A program made the translations under genes and the position numbers. This document shows positions 8,988 through 9,424 of a DNA stretch of 9,424 nucleotides, piece by piece. The notes beneath the pieces were generated by a model that made no database searches, was not told where the DNA came from, and saw only the letters and a list, made by a program, of their open reading frames with translations. Every line of letters begins with the position of its first letter. Within the stretch, counting starts at the first letter, position 1. The stretch comes from an uncultured Desulfovibrio sp. (GTDB lineage: Bacteria; Desulfobacterota; Desulfovibrionia; Desulfovibrionales; Desulfovibrionaceae), in the NCBI GenBank assembly GCA_900547595.1, contig URHE01000070.1:1-9424 (forward strand). Reading direction: 5' to 3'.

Positions 8988-9424
8988 CAGCCCCGCCCCT
9001 CCGCCGCCGCGGCGGGCCGCAAGAGCAGGTGCGCGTCGTCGCCGCAGCGCTCAAGCCCGCAGAGGCGCAGACGCAGCGCGGCGTCGAGCTCCAGCGGCAT
9101 GCGCCCGGCAAACAGCGGCCGCGCTTCCGCATCGCCCAGGATGAGAGGCGCGAGGTGCAGATGAAATTCGTCCACCAGCCCGGCCTCCAGCAGGGAAAGG
9201 GCCAGCCGTCCGCCCCCCTCGCACAGGACGTAGCGCGCGCCCAGTTCCCGCCGCAGGCAGCGCAGCATGCCCGGAAAATCCGGGCCACCGCCGGGCGCCG
9301 GGCCCAGCGCGAACACCCGCGCGCCGCGTTCGCGCAGGGTCTGGGCCCCCGAGGACGCCGCCATGGCGGGCGAAGCGAGAAAGACCGTCTCCCGCGGGCG
9401 TTCCCGGAGCAGGCGCGCGCCGTC
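8987..9424 (-). CDS. ribD: Riboflavin biosynthesis protein RibD, C-terminal reductase part (partial)
   Basis: The last 145 residues of the gene are present; the frame is open to the right edge, so the start and the zinc-dependent deaminase domain lie outside. The visible part is the HTP reductase domain, which reduces the ribosylamino-pyrimidine phosphate with NADPH early in riboflavin synthesis. It enters mid-domain at DGARLLRERPRETVFLAS, which corresponds to the strand and loop after the usual LRxP motif. It then has CEGGGRLALSLLEAGLVDEF, the hallmark GG..l..s.l..glvDE segment, followed by APLILGDAEARPLF. The ending AAAAEGRG is low-complexity. The stop codon overlaps the ribE start by one base. 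An in-frame ATG at 9364 exists but lies inside the domain, so it is not the true start. Confidence 0.93.
   Translation of the reverse strand, partial: DGARLLRERPRETVFLASPAMAASSGAQTLRERGARVFALGPAPGGGPDFPGMLRCLRRELGARYVLCEGGGRLALSLLEAGLVDEFHLHLAPLILGDAEARPLFAGRMPLELDAALRLRLCGLERCGDDAHLLLRPAAAAEGRG

Overview
This window reads as an ordinary housekeeping segment from a high-GC Gram-negative bacterium. The gene content and order (ribD, ribE, ribH, nusB, leuS, holA) and the GC-rich codon use fit a Desulfovibrio-like member of the Desulfovibrionaceae best. That placement is inferred from recalled gene order and protein style, not from a database search. All nine genes lie on the minus strand, so transcription runs from high to low coordinates.

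Transcription enters at the right edge in a tightly packed block. It starts with the C-terminal part of ribD (riboflavin deaminase/reductase), which overlaps ribE (riboflavin synthase) by one base. A 77-base gap with a strong GC hairpin follows, then ribH (lumazine synthase), nusB (antitermination factor), leuS (leucyl-tRNA synthetase) and holA (DNA polymerase III delta). The spacings from ribH to holA are 3 bases, a short overlap or 11 bases, and 11 bases, which is typical of one transcription unit. The riboflavin genes carry the end of the pathway. nusB beside ribH is a very common bacterial arrangement, while leuS and holA bring in translation and replication. No ribBA gene lies between ribE and ribH, where I recall related genomes carrying one.

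A 175-base non-coding gap (3521-3695) separates holA from a second block: radC (JAMM-domain protein), lon (ATP-dependent protease) and the first 52 codons of a probable prmC (release-factor glutamine methyltransferase) running off the left edge. These genes are 17 bases apart at each junction and are probably co-transcribed, perhaps from a weakly supported promoter in the gap.

I see no rRNA, tRNA, CRISPR array, insertion sequence, phage gene, attachment site, FMN riboswitch or canonical intrinsic terminator. No stretch over 300 bases lacks a gene. I found no credible undescribed system. The points worth a second look are small: a substituted histidine in the LeuRS editing motif, long oppositely charged tails on Lon, the missing ribBA with a hairpin before ribH, and a glycine-rich insertion in riboflavin synthase.
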